The notes: generated from the sequence alone by a model not told the origin. Shown: positions 25,715-35,041, counted from the first letter of the stretch. The stretch: 64,000 nt of DNA from Clostridia bacterium (GCA_017624735.1 JAGAMK010000059.1:1-64000), one strand, 5' to 3'. Program-made: numbers and translations.

Positions 25715-25743
25715 GAATAATGTTAAAAGGAAGAAATTTAACT

Positions 25744-27390
25744 ATGAGTAAAAAAGCACATAAGAATCAGGTAAAAGTTCAGATTCCTGACTATCAGACC
25801 ATACGTGAAATCATAATAAAAGGTACTGAAATGGGCGGGAACAACAAACAATTCATGTTCCTTGACCGTAACAAGCAGTTGCAGGAAATGAACTACAATG
25901 AAACTTTCCACATTATCCGTACTTTGAGCACATATTTCTTCAGTAAGGGTCTTAAAGATGGCAAAAAGATTGCTATTGTTTCAGATAACTGCATTTATTG
26001 GGGCTTTGCATATTATGCAATTATTGTTGGCGGTAACGTTGTTGTGCCAATGGATGCAAAACTTTCTTACGAAGACATTGAAGACCAGCTTGTACGTTGC
26101 GACTGCGAAGCAGTAGTATATTCACGTAAATTCCTGAATTTTGTTGATATGGTTAAGGAAAACGGAAAAACTCAGATTAGAGAGTATTTCTGTATGGACG
26201 ATTTTGACGAGTTTTATGAAATTGGTGAAAAATTGATTGAAGCCGGTGACGACTCATTCGATAAGGTTGAAATCAAGCCTGACGATTTGGCTGCAATTGT
26301 TTTCACATCAGGTACAACTGGTAAGAGCAAGGGCGTTATGCTTACTCATAGAAACGTTGCAAGTGACTGCGTAGCATCAATGCGTGTGCTTACAGGTCGT
26401 CATGCTATTGCTTTTCTTCCTTTGCATCATACTCTTTCTTGGGTTAGCGGACTTTATGCTACATATATCGTTTCCGAATGGGGTTACCTTTGCGACGGTA
26501 TTAATCACATTCAGCAGGATATTAAGAAATTCCAGCCATATAACTTTACAGGTGTTCCGCTTGTTGTTGAAACAGTTTATGATAGAATCTGGAAAACTGC
26601 TCGTAAAATGGGCAAGGAAGAATTGCTTAAAAAGGGTATCAAAATCAGTAATCTCCTTATGAAATTCGGTATCGACAAGCGTCGTAAGATTTTCAAGATG
26701 GTTCACGATAATCTTGGCGGAAACCTTGATATGATTATCTGTGGTGGTGCATACCTTGACCCTAAATATGAAAAAGGTCTTTACGATATCGGTATTGATG
26801 TTTTCAATGGTTACGGTCTTACAGAATGTTCACCGGTTATCACCTGTAACCATCCTAAGAAGTTTAAGTTTGGTAGCGTTGGTACTCCACTTGAATGTAA
26901 CGAAATAAAGATTGTTGATGCAGACGAAGATGGCGTTGGTGAAATCTATGTAAGAGGTTCAAACGTTATGGTTGGTTACTATAACGACCCTGAAGCAACT
27001 GCTGCCGCATTCGACGGTGACTGGTTCAAGACAGGTGACTTCGGTAGAATTGACGAAGATGGCTTCCTCTTTATGGTTGGACGTAAAAAGAATCTTATCA
27101 TTCTTTCTAATGGTAAAAACGTTTCTCCTGAAGAAATTGAAGAAAAACTTATGAATAACATTCCTTACGTTAAGGAAGTTCTTGTATATCAGGAAGGCGA
27201 TAAAATTACAGGTGAATTCTTCCTCAATGAAGAAGATTATCCTGATGCAAGAGATAATCTTGATGCAGATGTCAAGAGAGTAAATACTATGATGCCTGCA
27301 TTCAAGAGGGTAACAAAGATGCTCATTCGTGACGAGGAATTCCCAAAAACAACAACAATGAAAATCGCAAGAAAATACCATACAAACTAA
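25744..27390 (+). CDS. AMP-binding acyl-CoA ligase (long-chain fatty acid type)
   Basis: 548 residues of the adenylate-forming superfamily, which activates an acid as acyl-AMP and passes it to CoA. FTSGTTGKSKGVMLTHRN is the P-loop motif, FNGYGLTECSPV the A5 motif, WFKTGDFG and VGRKKNLIILSNGKNVSPEE the hinge region, and the invariant Lys is in KTTTMKIARK. I start at ATG 25744, preceded by AAGGAAG; an ATG at 25720 has none. Long-chain acids are the likely substrate by similarity. A hairpin terminator follows directly. Confidence 0.88.
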   Translation: MSKKAHKNQVKVQIPDYQTIREIIIKGTEMGGNNKQFMFLDRNKQLQEMNYNETFHIIRTLSTYFFSKGLKDGKKIAIVSDNCIYWGFAYYAIIVGGNVVVPMDAKLSYEDIEDQLVRCDCEAVVYSRKFLNFVDMVKENGKTQIREYFCMDDFDEFYEIGEKLIEAGDDSFDKVEIKPDDLAAIVFTSGTTGKSKGVMLTHRNVASDCVASMRVLTGRHAIAFLPLHHTLSWVSGLYATYIVSEWGYLCDGINHIQQDIKKFQPYNFTGVPLVVETVYDRIWKTARKMGKEELLKKGIKISNLLMKFGIDKRRKIFKMVHDNLGGNLDMIICGGAYLDPKYEKGLYDIGIDVFNGYGLTECSPVITCNHPKKFKFGSVGTPLECNEIKIVDADEDGVGEIYVRGSNVMVGYYNDPEATAAAFDGDWFKTGDFGRIDEDGFLFMVGRKKNLIILSNGKNVSPEEIEEKLMNNIPYVKEVLVYQEGDKITGEFFLNEEDYPDARDNLDADVKRVNTMMPAFKRVTKMLIRDEEFPKTTTMKIARKYHTN

Positions 27391-27400
27391 ATTGAAAAGC

Positions 27401-27466
27401 AAAACCTCCGAGAAGTCGGAGGTTTTATTCTGTAAAAAGATACCCTCTGATTATCTCAGAGGGTAT
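27401..27466. terminator. Two facing intrinsic terminators
   Basis: AAAACCTCCGA/TCGGAGGTTTT (27401-27425) ends the acyl-CoA ligase. A second hairpin, ATACCCTCTGA/TCAGAGGGTAT (27440-27462), stops the converging glutamine synthetase. Confidence 0.85.
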
Positions 27467-27473
27467 TTGTTAA

Positions 27474-28898
27474 TTAAAGATTGTAGTATTTATCAAATTC
27501 TGCTGGATGGGGAATTGCAGAAAGCTGACGGCATTCTTCACGTTTTGCCTTAACAAAGTTCTTAAGAAGTTCTTCAGGGAATACGCCACCTTCTGTAAGG
27601 AAGTCGTGGTCAGCCTCAAGAGCATCAAGAGCCTCTTCAAGAGATGTAGGAAGGTGCTGAAGCTTTGCTTTTTCTTCATCACTGAGGTGATAAAGGTTCA
27701 TATCATATGGACCCCAACCATTTGCGTGTGGGTCAATCTTGTTCTTAACGCCATCAAGACCTGCCATAAGAATTGCTGCATAGCAGAAATATGGGTTACA
27801 AGTAGCATCAGGGTTACGAAGCTCAAATCTGCGCTTGTCAGGACTCTTAGCATAAGCAGGAATACGAATAACAGCACTTCTGTTAGATGTTGCATAACCA
27901 ACTGTTACAGGAGCTTCAAAGCCTGGGATAAGACGTTTGAATGAGTTTGTGCTTGGGTTTGTGATAGCACAAAGAGCACCAATGTGTTTAAGAAGACCAC
28001 CCATGAAGTAGTGTGCAGTTTCACTGAGATTTGAATAACCATTATCATCAGAGAAAACAGGTTGACCATCTTTGAAAAGAATCATGTGAACGTGCATACC
28101 GCTACCTGCTTCACCGTAAATTGGTTTTGGCATAAATGTTGCAGTCTTACCGTATTTAAGAGCTGTGTTGTGGATGATGTACTTAATCCACATTGTAGCA
28201 TCAGCCATGTGTACAACCTCGCCAAGCTGTGGTTCAATTTCAAACTGACCAGATGCAGCAACTTCAGGATGGTGGTAGTTAATTTCAATACCTGCATCTT
28301 TCATGAGCATACACATTTCACTACGACATTCATAAGAGATATCGAATGGCTTTGCGATGTGGTAATTCTTCTGCTTAGGAACAACAACACCTTTACCTTC
28401 AACATCAGAATTCCAATATGACTGCTTTGCATCAACAGTAGCACCTATATATCTTCCTTCAACACTCCATGTAACGTCATCGAAAAGATAGAATTCAAAT
28501 TCTGGCAAAATTTTCATTTCATCAGCAACACCTGTGTTTTTCATATACTCAACAGCAGCTTTGATGATGTTACGAGGATACTGTGCAAGAGGACGATTTT
28601 CAGGGTTAGCAATAATCATTGCGTTACCTGTCATTGAAAGTGTAGGAATCGTGCAGAATGGGTCGATAACTGCCGTATCAGGGTCAGGAATGAAAACCAT
28701 GTCACTCTTTTCAACAACAGCATAACCATAGTTAGAAGCATCAAAACCAATACCACTCTTCATTGTATCCTCTGAAAAGTTTTCAGCGGGAATAGTAACG
28801 TGACGGTATTGACCATTGATGTCAACCATTTTAAAATCGACCATTTTAATGTCATTTTCTTTGATGAGATTAAGAACGTCTTGAATGCTCTTAGCCAT
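27474..28898 (-). CDS. glnA: Type I glutamine synthetase
   Basis: 474 residues, normal for GlnA. It makes glutamine from glutamate, ammonia and ATP. Visible motifs: FDASNYGYAVVEKSDM, LPEFEFYLFDD (metal site), GSGMHVHMILFKDG, NPSTNSFKRLIPGFEAPV and the C-terminal NLYHLSDEE. Ribosome site AAGGAGATG. On the minus strand TTGCGA (28954-28959) and TATATT (28931-28936) at 17 bases could be its promoter. No glnR or nitrogen regulator adjoins. Confidence 0.95.
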   Translation of the reverse strand: MAKSIQDVLNLIKENDIKMVDFKMVDINGQYRHVTIPAENFSEDTMKSGIGFDASNYGYAVVEKSDMVFIPDPDTAVIDPFCTIPTLSMTGNAMIIANPENRPLAQYPRNIIKAAVEYMKNTGVADEMKILPEFEFYLFDDVTWSVEGRYIGATVDAKQSYWNSDVEGKGVVVPKQKNYHIAKPFDISYECRSEMCMLMKDAGIEINYHHPEVAASGQFEIEPQLGEVVHMADATMWIKYIIHNTALKYGKTATFMPKPIYGEAGSGMHVHMILFKDGQPVFSDDNGYSNLSETAHYFMGGLLKHIGALCAITNPSTNSFKRLIPGFEAPVTVGYATSNRSAVIRIPAYAKSPDKRRFELRNPDATCNPYFCYAAILMAGLDGVKNKIDPHANGWGPYDMNLYHLSDEEKAKLQHLPTSLEEALDALEADHDFLTEGGVFPEELLKNFVKAKREECRQLSAIPHPAEFDKYYNL

Positions 28899-29010
28899 TT
28901 TAACATCTCCTTAAATATTACTATGTGATAAATATATCATAATTTTTCTTTATTCGCAATAGTTTAATTGAGGATAAGGGATGTTTATTTTCACGAACAA
29001 TTACTTGGTT

Positions 29011-29121
29011 GATAAATTTGAATTTATCGGGGAGATTAAATGTAGGGGCGGATGCCCACATCCGCCCGCAATAAGTTTATATATAAACCAAAACGGGACG
29101 ATGTGGGCATCGTCCCCTACA
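29011..29121 (+). repeat. MITE-like double-hairpin repeat, copy A
   Basis: The core 29041-29121 (81 bp) is the exact reverse complement of 42226-42306. It has ends TGTAGGGG/CCCCTACA, two hairpins (GGCGGATG/CATCCGCC and GGGACGATG/CATCGTCCC) and a central palindrome GTTTATATATAAAC. Partial similarity continues over the flank 29011-29040 with AAATTTGAATTT and GGGGAGATTAAA. No gene is inside, so it is a non-autonomous element. Confidence 0.85.
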
Positions 29122-29189
29122 ATTTCTGCTGAATTTAATACTCAATCATCCCGACAACCCCCAATTTGTTAATATGGTGTAAATAAAAG

Positions 29190-29221
29190 CGGCTCAAACC
29201 ATAACGCGATTTGAGCCGTTT
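29190..29221 (-). terminator. tmRNA terminator
   Basis: CGGCTCAAA (29190-29198) pairs with TTTGAGCCG (29210-29218). Read on the minus strand it lies just past the tmRNA 3' end and runs into TTTTA. Confidence 0.8.
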
Positions 29222-29573
29222 TGGTGGAGATGGCGGTAATCGAAACCGCGTCCGAAAATCTATTCCTGAAACTTTCTACGAGTGTAGTTTATCTACTGGA
29301 ATTCCCTACGTGACAGCCGACAAACAGGCATTCATTTCGGTAGCCCTGTGATGTGTGACGGATTACAAGGCGATTATCCGTTCACATTTACTGCTAAATG
29401 ACACTCCGTACCGGGCCGCAGTTCTCCCGGGGGAATGCTCGCCGCTAATTAAGCAGCAAGGAGTACTTTTTCGTTTTTGTCGTTTATTTTTATAAACCGT
29501 CCGTTTTATAGTGGTCAGACTCCACTACTCGCTTATCGCAGTTCAAAATCCCCGTCGAAATCCTTTCATCCCC
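29222..29573 (-). ncRNA. ssrA: Transfer-messenger RNA (tmRNA)
   Basis: About 352 nt. The 5' end GGGGATGAAAGGATTTCGAC and the 3' end CATCTCCACCA form a 7-bp acceptor stem with one G-U pair, followed by the encoded CCA. The tag reading frame ends NDKNEKVLLAA and then TAA, with the usual LAA ending read by proteases. The resume codon is uncertain. It rescues stalled ribosomes with SmpB, whose gene lies nearby on the same strand, separated by an inserted small gene. Confidence 0.95.
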
Positions 29574-29579
29574 GTATAT

Positions 29580-29616
29580 ATAATTATGAATGCGTAATTC
29601 GCAATTCGTAATTATT
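29580..29616. repeat. Left inverted repeat of the four-helix-bundle cassette
   Basis: GCGTAATTCGCAATTCGTAAT occurs here in nearly the reverse-complement form of 29958-29996. Together they flank a single gene, as expected for a small mobile cassette. Confidence 0.65.
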
Positions 29617-29956
29617 TGTTTTGAGTTTTAGTGATTGCTGTTAGAAGTTTCAACAGTTCTTGACAATCTTTGTATATACTTTCAAATTGCTCATTTGTAA
29701 TGTATTCACTCTCGTAAAGAAGCTCAAGCCAATACTCTGTTTCGTTTGCTTCTTTGAGAGATATATTTAATTTAGAATAAAAATCTGCTTCGCTTTGAGC
29801 TCTTATGGCTTCTTTAACATTGGCTCCAATGCTTGTTCCGCTTTTTAAAATCTGTGTAGAAATAACACCGATTTTATGATTTGCATCAAGATACTTATAC
29901 AATTTAATGATTCTCAAGGCAAAAGCTTTGCTTTTTTCAACAACTATATTTTCCAT
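29612..29956 (-). CDS. Four-helix-bundle protein (23S rRNA intervening-sequence family)
   Basis: 114 residues, all-helical, matching the S23/IVP family: SKAFALRIIKLYKYLDAN, ILKSGTSIGANVKEAIRAQS, DFYSKLNISLKEANETEYWLELL. Family members are found within 23S rRNA intervening sequences, as free genes, and (as Avd) with diversity-generating elements. Here there is no reverse transcriptase or template repeat. The gene is flanked by near-inverted repeats and lies between tmRNA and smpB, so it probably arrived as a mobile cassette. Biochemical function is unknown; nucleic-acid binding is known for relatives. Confidence 0.85.
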   Translation of the reverse strand: MENIVVEKSKAFALRIIKLYKYLDANHKIGVISTQILKSGTSIGANVKEAIRAQSEADFYSKLNISLKEANETEYWLELLYESEYITNEQFESIYKDCQELLKLLTAITKTQNK

Positions 29957-29957
29957 A

Positions 29958-29996
29958 TTTTTAATTTCGAATTACGCATTACGAATTGCGAATTAT
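29958..29996. repeat. Right inverted repeat of the four-helix-bundle cassette
   Basis: It contains CGAATTACGCATTACGAATT and GCGAATTAT, near-inverted to 29580-29616. The smpB stop codon lies within its end, so insertion may have reset the last residues of SmpB. Confidence 0.65.
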
Positions 29997-30460
29997 CTTA
30001 AACGTTCTTTAATTGAACGCTCTATGGTGCGTTGGGCTTCTTTTTTAGCGGCAACATCTCTTTTATCGTAAAGTTTTTTACCTTTACAAAGACCAACTTG
30101 AACTTTCGCACGACCTTTTTTAAAGTAAATTGACAATGGAATAAGAGTTAATCCCTCTTGCTTTGTTGTGCCCAAAAGTCGCATAATCTCTTTTTTGTGC
30201 ATTAAGAGTTTTCTGACTCTCATTGGGTCACGGTTGAAGATATTGCCGTGGTCATAGGGGCTTATGTGCATACCATTTACAAAGATTTCGCCTTCAACAA
30301 TACTACACCAAGCATCTTTGAGGTTGCATTTGCCCTGACGGAGAGATTTAACCTCCGTACCAACAAGCTCAATACCTGCTTCAAAACTCTCAATTACGAA
30401 ATAATCGTGGAGAGCTTTTTTATTTTGTGCAATTGTACTATTAGTATTTTTCTCTGCCAT
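29993..30460 (-). CDS. smpB: SsrA-binding protein SmpB
   Basis: 155 residues, the normal length. SmpB binds tmRNA and delivers it to stalled ribosomes. Motifs seen: [63 protein letters not shown] and the basic C-terminal [17 protein letters not shown]. It reads toward tmRNA, with the mobile four-helix gene between them. Confidence 0.95.
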   Translation of the reverse strand: MAEKNTNSTIAQNKKALHDYFVIESFEAGIELVGTEVKSLRQGKCNLKDAWCSIVEGEIFVNGMHISPYDHGNIFNRDPMRVRKLLMHKKEIMRLLGTTKQEGLTLIPLSIYFKKGRAKVQVGLCKGKKLYDKRDVAAKKEAQRTIERSIKERLR

Positions 30461-30485
30461 GATTATATACCATTAACTTTCTTAG

Positions 30486-30514
30486 TGTCATTCTGAGCGA
30501 AGCGAAGAATGACA
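30486..30514. repeat. Dispersed palindromic repeat (GAGCGAAGCGA type), copy 1
   Basis: TGTCATTCT and AGAATGACA pair around GAGCGAAGCGA. A longer relative occurs at 61388-61475. It lies between recR and smpB and could end recR transcription. Confidence 0.7.
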
Positions 30515-30520
30515 TATTGA

Positions 30521-31114
30521 TTATAACAAACTTCTGCCTTGAAGTGCTCTGGAAAGTGTTACCTCATCTGCATATTCAAGGTCACTGCCAACGGGGATAC
30601 CATAAGCAAGACGGCTCACTTTAATTCCCATTGGTTTTAAAAGACGGGCAATATACATTGCAGTTGCCTCACCCTCGGCAGTTGGATTAGTAGCCATAAT
30701 AACTTCATTAACACTATCGTCAGCCATTCGCTGAATCAATTCCTTAATGCGGATTTTGTCAGGTCCAACACCATTCATAGGGGAGAGTACACCGTGCAAA
30801 ACGTGGTATGTACCCTTATATTCGTGGGTGCGTTCAAATGCAGTAACATCCCTTGGATTTTCAACCACGCAGATTACTGAATTGTCACGGTTTGCATTAC
30901 TGCAGATACCACATTTTTCACCCTCGGTAAGATTACAACAGATATTGCATGTGTGTATATTAGTATGGGCATCATTTATGGCATTAACAAGATTTTTTGT
31001 GCCTTCATCGTCAAGACCAAGAATATAATATGCCATTCTCTCCGCCGATTTTACACCGACAGAGGGCATTTTACGAAATTCTTCAATCAATTTTTCCAAT
31101 GATACGATTGCCAT
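30521..31114 (-). CDS. recR: Recombination mediator RecR
   Basis: 197 residues, the usual size. It works with RecF/RecO in loading RecA at DNA gaps. The N-terminal helix-hairpin-helix (FRKMPSVGVKSAERMAYYIL), four-cysteine zinc finger (CNICCNLTEGEKCGIC) and Toprim domain (ICVVENPRDVTAFE; EVIMATNPTAEGEATAMYI) are in order. It ends the dnaX-ybaB-recR operon. Confidence 0.96.
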   Translation of the reverse strand: MAIVSLEKLIEEFRKMPSVGVKSAERMAYYILGLDDEGTKNLVNAINDAHTNIHTCNICCNLTEGEKCGICSNANRDNSVICVVENPRDVTAFERTHEYKGTYHVLHGVLSPMNGVGPDKIRIKELIQRMADDSVNEVIMATNPTAEGEATAMYIARLLKPMGIKVSRLAYGIPVGSDLEYADEVTLSRALQGRSLL

Positions 31115-31144
31115 AATGCCTATACTCCGAATTTGTTAGATAAA

Positions 31145-31480
31145 TTAGAAACCTAAACCTGGAATGTTCATTCCACCTGTGATTTTACCCATTTCTCTTT
31201 CTGCAGTTTCGTCTGCTTTTCTCATTGCTTCGTTAACAGCAGCAACAAGCAAATCTTCAAGCATTTCTACATCTTCAGGGTCAACAACATCTGGCTGAAT
31301 TTTGACTGAAACAACCTGATGTTTACCATTAACTGTAACGTCAATTGCTCCGCCACCTGCAGATGCGCAGTATTCTGCTTCTTCACATTCCTGCTGAACA
31401 CGAGCCATATCTTCCTGCATCTGCTGAAGACGTTTCATCATATTTGCCTGTCCGCCCTGATTTGGGATTCTTGCTTTCAT
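31145..31480 (-). CDS. ybaB: YbaB/EbfC nucleoid-associated protein
   Basis: 111 residues of the YbaB/EbfC family, a small dimeric DNA-binding protein. The N-terminus is Gln/Met-rich helical (QANMMKRLQQMQEDMARVQQ), then GGGAIDVTVNGKHQVVSVKI, DLLVAAVNEAMRKADE and a glycine-rich end. Ribosome site GGAGGAATA. It lies between dnaX and recR with 3-30 base gaps, the universal order. Confidence 0.93.
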   Translation of the reverse strand: MKARIPNQGGQANMMKRLQQMQEDMARVQQECEEAEYCASAGGGAIDVTVNGKHQVVSVKIQPDVVDPEDVEMLEDLLVAAVNEAMRKADETAEREMGKITGGMNIPGLGF

Positions 31481-31483
31481 TTT

Positions 31484-33133
31484 TTATTCCTCCTCGATTT
31501 TTACGCCAAGACTTTTTGCCTTTGATACAAGGTCAGAAAGTGGATTTTTTTGTGTTTCTTCCTGCTTATTATTATAAACAGCAAGTGTATATGACCTGCC
31601 GGTTACTTCTGCAACGGCAGCTTTTATTGTTTTAGAATAGTCACCTGTTTTAAGACACATTTCCAATACGGGTGAACCTTTAATAAGTAAATATTTATCC
31701 TGATGGATAAATGCGCTTGAACCTGTAAGCATAGCAATCAGGCTCTTGTCCTGTGAGAAAAGTTTTTCAAGCACTTCAGGCCAACTGCCGAAAGGTACAG
31801 TTCCTGTGTTTTTAGGAACAATTCTTTCTTCCTGTGGGGCAGCTGGTGGCTCGGGAAGAGGAGTTTCTTCCTTTTCAGGCTCTTTCTTTTCTTCTGCAAC
31901 AGGAGTTGGGGTTTCTACCACCTTTTCAGGTTTTGCTTCTGTTTGTATTGGTGCAGGAGCAGGAGCTTCTGTCTTAGCTGTTATTTTCCCTGACGCAACT
32001 GCACTTTCAAGTTCACTAAGTCTGCGAAGAACAGCATTCATATCTGCGTCAAGACTTGGTGTACAAAGACGGATAATGCAAAGCTCCGCACTTGTTCTTC
32101 TGTTTGCACCCTGTTTCATTGTTGATGCGGATGCAGTAAGTACGTCGATACAAGACATGATTGTCGCAAGAGTAGTTTTAGCACTCTGCTGACGAATGAT
32201 TTCGATTTCTCCTTGTGAACAGATAATCATATCCTGAAAATTCTTAACAGCCTTTGAAACCATGAGATTTCTGAAATGGCTTGTAAGCTCGGTTATAAGT
32301 CTTTCCATATCGCAGGAGTCGTTATATAACTTATTTACAACTTCCAATGCCTTTGCAGCATCTTTTTCAAGAATACAGTCGCAGAGTTCAAAAATATGTT
32401 CTCTACCTGCAAGACCAGCACTATTTGCAACAACTACAGAGTCAATTAAACCTTCGTATGATGAGCAACGGTCCAAAAGCGAAAGAGCATCACGCATAGC
32501 ACCGTCTGCAATTCGTGCAATAAGCATAGCACCATCATCGGAAATCTGAAGATTTTCTTTCTCGGCAACTTCTTTAAGTCTTCCTGCAATTGCTTCAGGA
32601 GGGATTCGCTTGAAATCAAATCTCTGGCAACGTGAAAGGATAGTTGAAGGTAATTTGTGTACTTCGGTAGTCGCAAGAATGAAAATTACGTGTGCAGGTG
32701 GCTCTTCAAGTGTTTTGAGAAGTGCATTGAAAGCACCGATTGAAAGCATATGCACTTCGTCGATGATATAAACTCTGTATTTTGCGTTTGCAGGAGTGAA
32801 ATTTGCTTCCTCACGCAAATCACGGATATTATCAACACCATTATTTGATGCAGCGTCGATTTCGATTATATCAAGGATTGCACCCGAATCAATACCCTTA
32901 CAGATTTCACAGTTATTGCAAGGATTACCGTCGTGGGAATCAATACAGTTAACGGCTTTTGCAAGGATTTTCGCACAGGAGGTTTTACCGGTTCCGCGAG
33001 AACCTGTAAAAAGATATGCATGACTTGTTTTGCCTGTTTTTACGGCATTTTCAAGTGTTTTTGTGATATGCTCCTGACCAACCACATCAGTAAAGGTTGA
33101 AGGACGATATTTTCGGTAAAAAGCACGATACAT
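31484..33133 (-). CDS. dnaX: DNA polymerase III subunit gamma/tau
   Basis: 549 residues. It is the ATPase of the clamp loader. Walker A (TGSRGTGKTS), zinc module (CNNCEIC with a further Cys before it), Walker B (YIIDEVHML), sensor (LATTEVHKLPSTILSRCQRF) are present. After the conserved part, residues around 360-440 form a Pro/Ala/Glu-rich linker, then a C-terminal tau-like region. Ribosome site AAAGGAGGAAA. The SRP RNA gene lies just upstream, a common arrangement. Confidence 0.96.
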   Translation of the reverse strand: MYRAFYRKYRPSTFTDVVGQEHITKTLENAVKTGKTSHAYLFTGSRGTGKTSCAKILAKAVNCIDSHDGNPCNNCEICKGIDSGAILDIIEIDAASNNGVDNIRDLREEANFTPANAKYRVYIIDEVHMLSIGAFNALLKTLEEPPAHVIFILATTEVHKLPSTILSRCQRFDFKRIPPEAIAGRLKEVAEKENLQISDDGAMLIARIADGAMRDALSLLDRCSSYEGLIDSVVVANSAGLAGREHIFELCDCILEKDAAKALEVVNKLYNDSCDMERLITELTSHFRNLMVSKAVKNFQDMIICSQGEIEIIRQQSAKTTLATIMSCIDVLTASASTMKQGANRRTSAELCIIRLCTPSLDADMNAVLRRLSELESAVASGKITAKTEAPAPAPIQTEAKPEKVVETPTPVAEEKKEPEKEETPLPEPPAAPQEERIVPKNTGTVPFGSWPEVLEKLFSQDKSLIAMLTGSSAFIHQDKYLLIKGSPVLEMCLKTGDYSKTIKAAVAEVTGRSYTLAVYNNKQEETQKNPLSDLVSKAKSLGVKIEEE

Positions 33134-33160
33134 AACTTTTCCTCCTTTAGTATTAAAAAT

Positions 33161-33298
33161 GCCTTAACTCAGTCATGTGTCGTGCAGGCAGACTGTGGCG
33201 CCCGATGCAAACCGTTTAATGCTGCTCGGTTCCCCGCCTGACATGGTTCACGGCGCTTCGCCGCACAGGACCCACACGGCACACGACTGAATTAAGGC
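33161..33298 (-). ncRNA. ffs: Signal recognition particle RNA
   Basis: About 138 nt. The ends pair over a long helix (GCCTTAATTCAGTCGTGTG with the complementary 3' end). The conserved apical part reads GTGAACC ... GTCAGGCGGGGAACCGAGCAGC region: the GGAA tetraloop closed by CGG/CCG instead of the usual TCC/GGA, flanked by the CAGG and AGCAGC asymmetric loop. A promoter TTGAAA (33341-33346) and TATAAT (33318-33323) at 17 bases lies upstream on the minus strand. It works with Ffh and the FtsY encoded at 55 kb. Confidence 0.9.
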
Positions 33299-33439
33299 AA
33301 ATTTATTTAGTCAAGTAATTATACTATATATGTGTGACAATTTCAAGAGAAAAATATATACTATTTTTATTGTAGATAAAAAGATTTTGTGATAAAATCA
33401 ATATGTATAAAATAAATTTGTATTTTACGGAGAAAAAAT

Positions 33440-35041
33440 ATGTTTAACATAATTCCACAACCGGTAAGCATACTTATAAATCAAAGTGAAAAAGGTTTTA
33501 CCCTTCATACGGGTACAACTATTTCACCATACCCTTTTGCTGAAGATTTAATAAACTTTTCAAAGAAACAATTCGGTAAAAAAATTATTATGCATGAAGA
33601 TACCGGGGAAGAAAGAAGTATTATTTTAAAGCTTGATGATAGTATTGAGCATGAAGAAGGATATACCATAAAGTGCGAAAATCGTAGAGTGTTCATAAAT
33701 GCTAAAACTGAGTCAGGTCTTTTCTACGGTCAGCAAACCTTAAAACAGATGCTTTTGCAGACAGATGGTAAACTCCCTCACGTGGAAATAGTTGACTATC
33801 CTCGTTTTGCATATCGTGGATATATGCTTGACTGTGGAAGATATTTTTACACAGTTGACGAAATAAAACGGATAGTTGACCTTATGGCACTTCACAAATT
33901 GAATGTTCTTCATTGGCATTTAACAGAGGACCAAGGCTGGCGAGTTGAAATTAAGAAATATCCGTTGTTAACTGAAAAAGGCTCAAAGAGAAGTCATACA
34001 AACTTTAATCACAAACCCCATGGTGGATATTATACACAGGATGAGGTAAAAGAAGTTGTCGCATATTGTCATGAGAGAAAAATAAAGGTTATTCCTGAAT
34101 TTGATGTGCCCGGTCATATGGTGGCTGCGATTTCTTGTTATCCGTATCTTTCGTGTTTTGACCGCGACCTACCGGTAGCAACGCATTGGGGCGTTAAACA
34201 CGATATTCTTTGTGCAGGTAAAGAAAGTTCATATCAATTTGTCTATGATGTGCTTGATGAGCTTATGGAACTTTTCCCGGATAAGATTATTCATATCGGT
34301 GGTGACGAGGCAGTTAAAATGCGTTGGAAAAACTGTCCACACTGCCAAAAAACAATCGAAGAAAATGGACTTAAAGATGAAGATGATTTGCAGATGTTCT
34401 TTATGAGTAAGGTAAATGAATATCTTGAAAACAAGGGCTATTCCTCAATTATGTGGAATTATGATACCACGGGTGGCACAGAAAAATTAAGTACAAATAT
34501 TGCTTGGAATGTATGTGGTATGGCAAAAGACGACCAGTTAATAAGGGAAGAACTTAAACGCGGACGAAAGATGATTAACACAAAATGTTATCCATACTAT
34601 TTCGATTTTCCATATGGTTGGAATACTCTTAAAATGGTTTGTAACGACGATGGTGCATTGACAGAGAATGATGAAGAAACTCTCGGCATTGAGGCTCAGA
34701 TGTGGACGGAATATGTTCCAAACATTAAACGCCTTGAATTCCTTACATTCCCTCGTCTTGGTGCTATGGCTGAAAATGCGTGGGCAGAAAAGGGATATCC
34801 ATCATTTTCAACATTTGTCCATAAAGCGTCGGATTATTATAAATTGCTGGACTTTTATGAAGTGCAGTACGCACCACTCAAGAAAGCATGTCCGTCATTT
34901 ATATATAAACACGCATCTTCACTTTGGTTTAAACGTAGAGTTTTCCATTGGGAAGGCTTGCATAATTTGTTTGATGATAAAAAAGCCGAAAGGGAAGCGG
35001 CTAATCTCAAAGCAAAATTAGAAAAAAACAAAAAGGGTTAA
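33440..35041 (+). CDS. GH20 beta-N-acetylhexosaminidase
   Basis: 533 residues. Removes terminal GlcNAc or GalNAc from glycans through substrate assistance. An N-terminal GH20b-type domain (about 1-125) precedes the barrel: YRGYMLDCGRYFYTVDEIKR, LNVLHWHLTEDQGWRVEIKK, VIPEFDVPGHMVAA, and the catalytic pair in HIGGDEAV. No signal peptide is seen, so it may act inside the cell on imported sugars. A weak promoter (TTGTAG/TAAAAT) precedes it; the glycerol kinase gene starts 29 bases after its stop. Confidence 0.92.
   Translation: MFNIIPQPVSILINQSEKGFTLHTGTTISPYPFAEDLINFSKKQFGKKIIMHEDTGEERSIILKLDDSIEHEEGYTIKCENRRVFINAKTESGLFYGQQTLKQMLLQTDGKLPHVEIVDYPRFAYRGYMLDCGRYFYTVDEIKRIVDLMALHKLNVLHWHLTEDQGWRVEIKKYPLLTEKGSKRSHTNFNHKPHGGYYTQDEVKEVVAYCHERKIKVIPEFDVPGHMVAAISCYPYLSCFDRDLPVATHWGVKHDILCAGKESSYQFVYDVLDELMELFPDKIIHIGGDEAVKMRWKNCPHCQKTIEENGLKDEDDLQMFFMSKVNEYLENKGYSSIMWNYDTTGGTEKLSTNIAWNVCGMAKDDQLIREELKRGRKMINTKCYPYYFDFPYGWNTLKMVCNDDGALTENDEETLGIEAQMWTEYVPNIKRLEFLTFPRLGAMAENAWAEKGYPSFSTFVHKASDYYKLLDFYEVQYAPLKKACPSFIYKHASSLWFKRRVFHWEGLHNLFDDKKAEREAANLKAKLEKNKKG

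Larger units (their letters stand above)
28899..29221. other. Intergenic region with repeat and tmRNA terminator
   Basis: About 320 bases between glnA and tmRNA. It holds the probable glnA promoter, the palindromic repeat at 29011-29121 and the tmRNA terminator. The remaining bases show nothing recognisable. Confidence 0.75.

Noticed and set aside
29612..29956. Avd protein of a diversity-generating retroelement
   Set aside because: No reverse transcriptase, template repeat or variable-repeat gene lies nearby; the plain S23/IVP family explains it.
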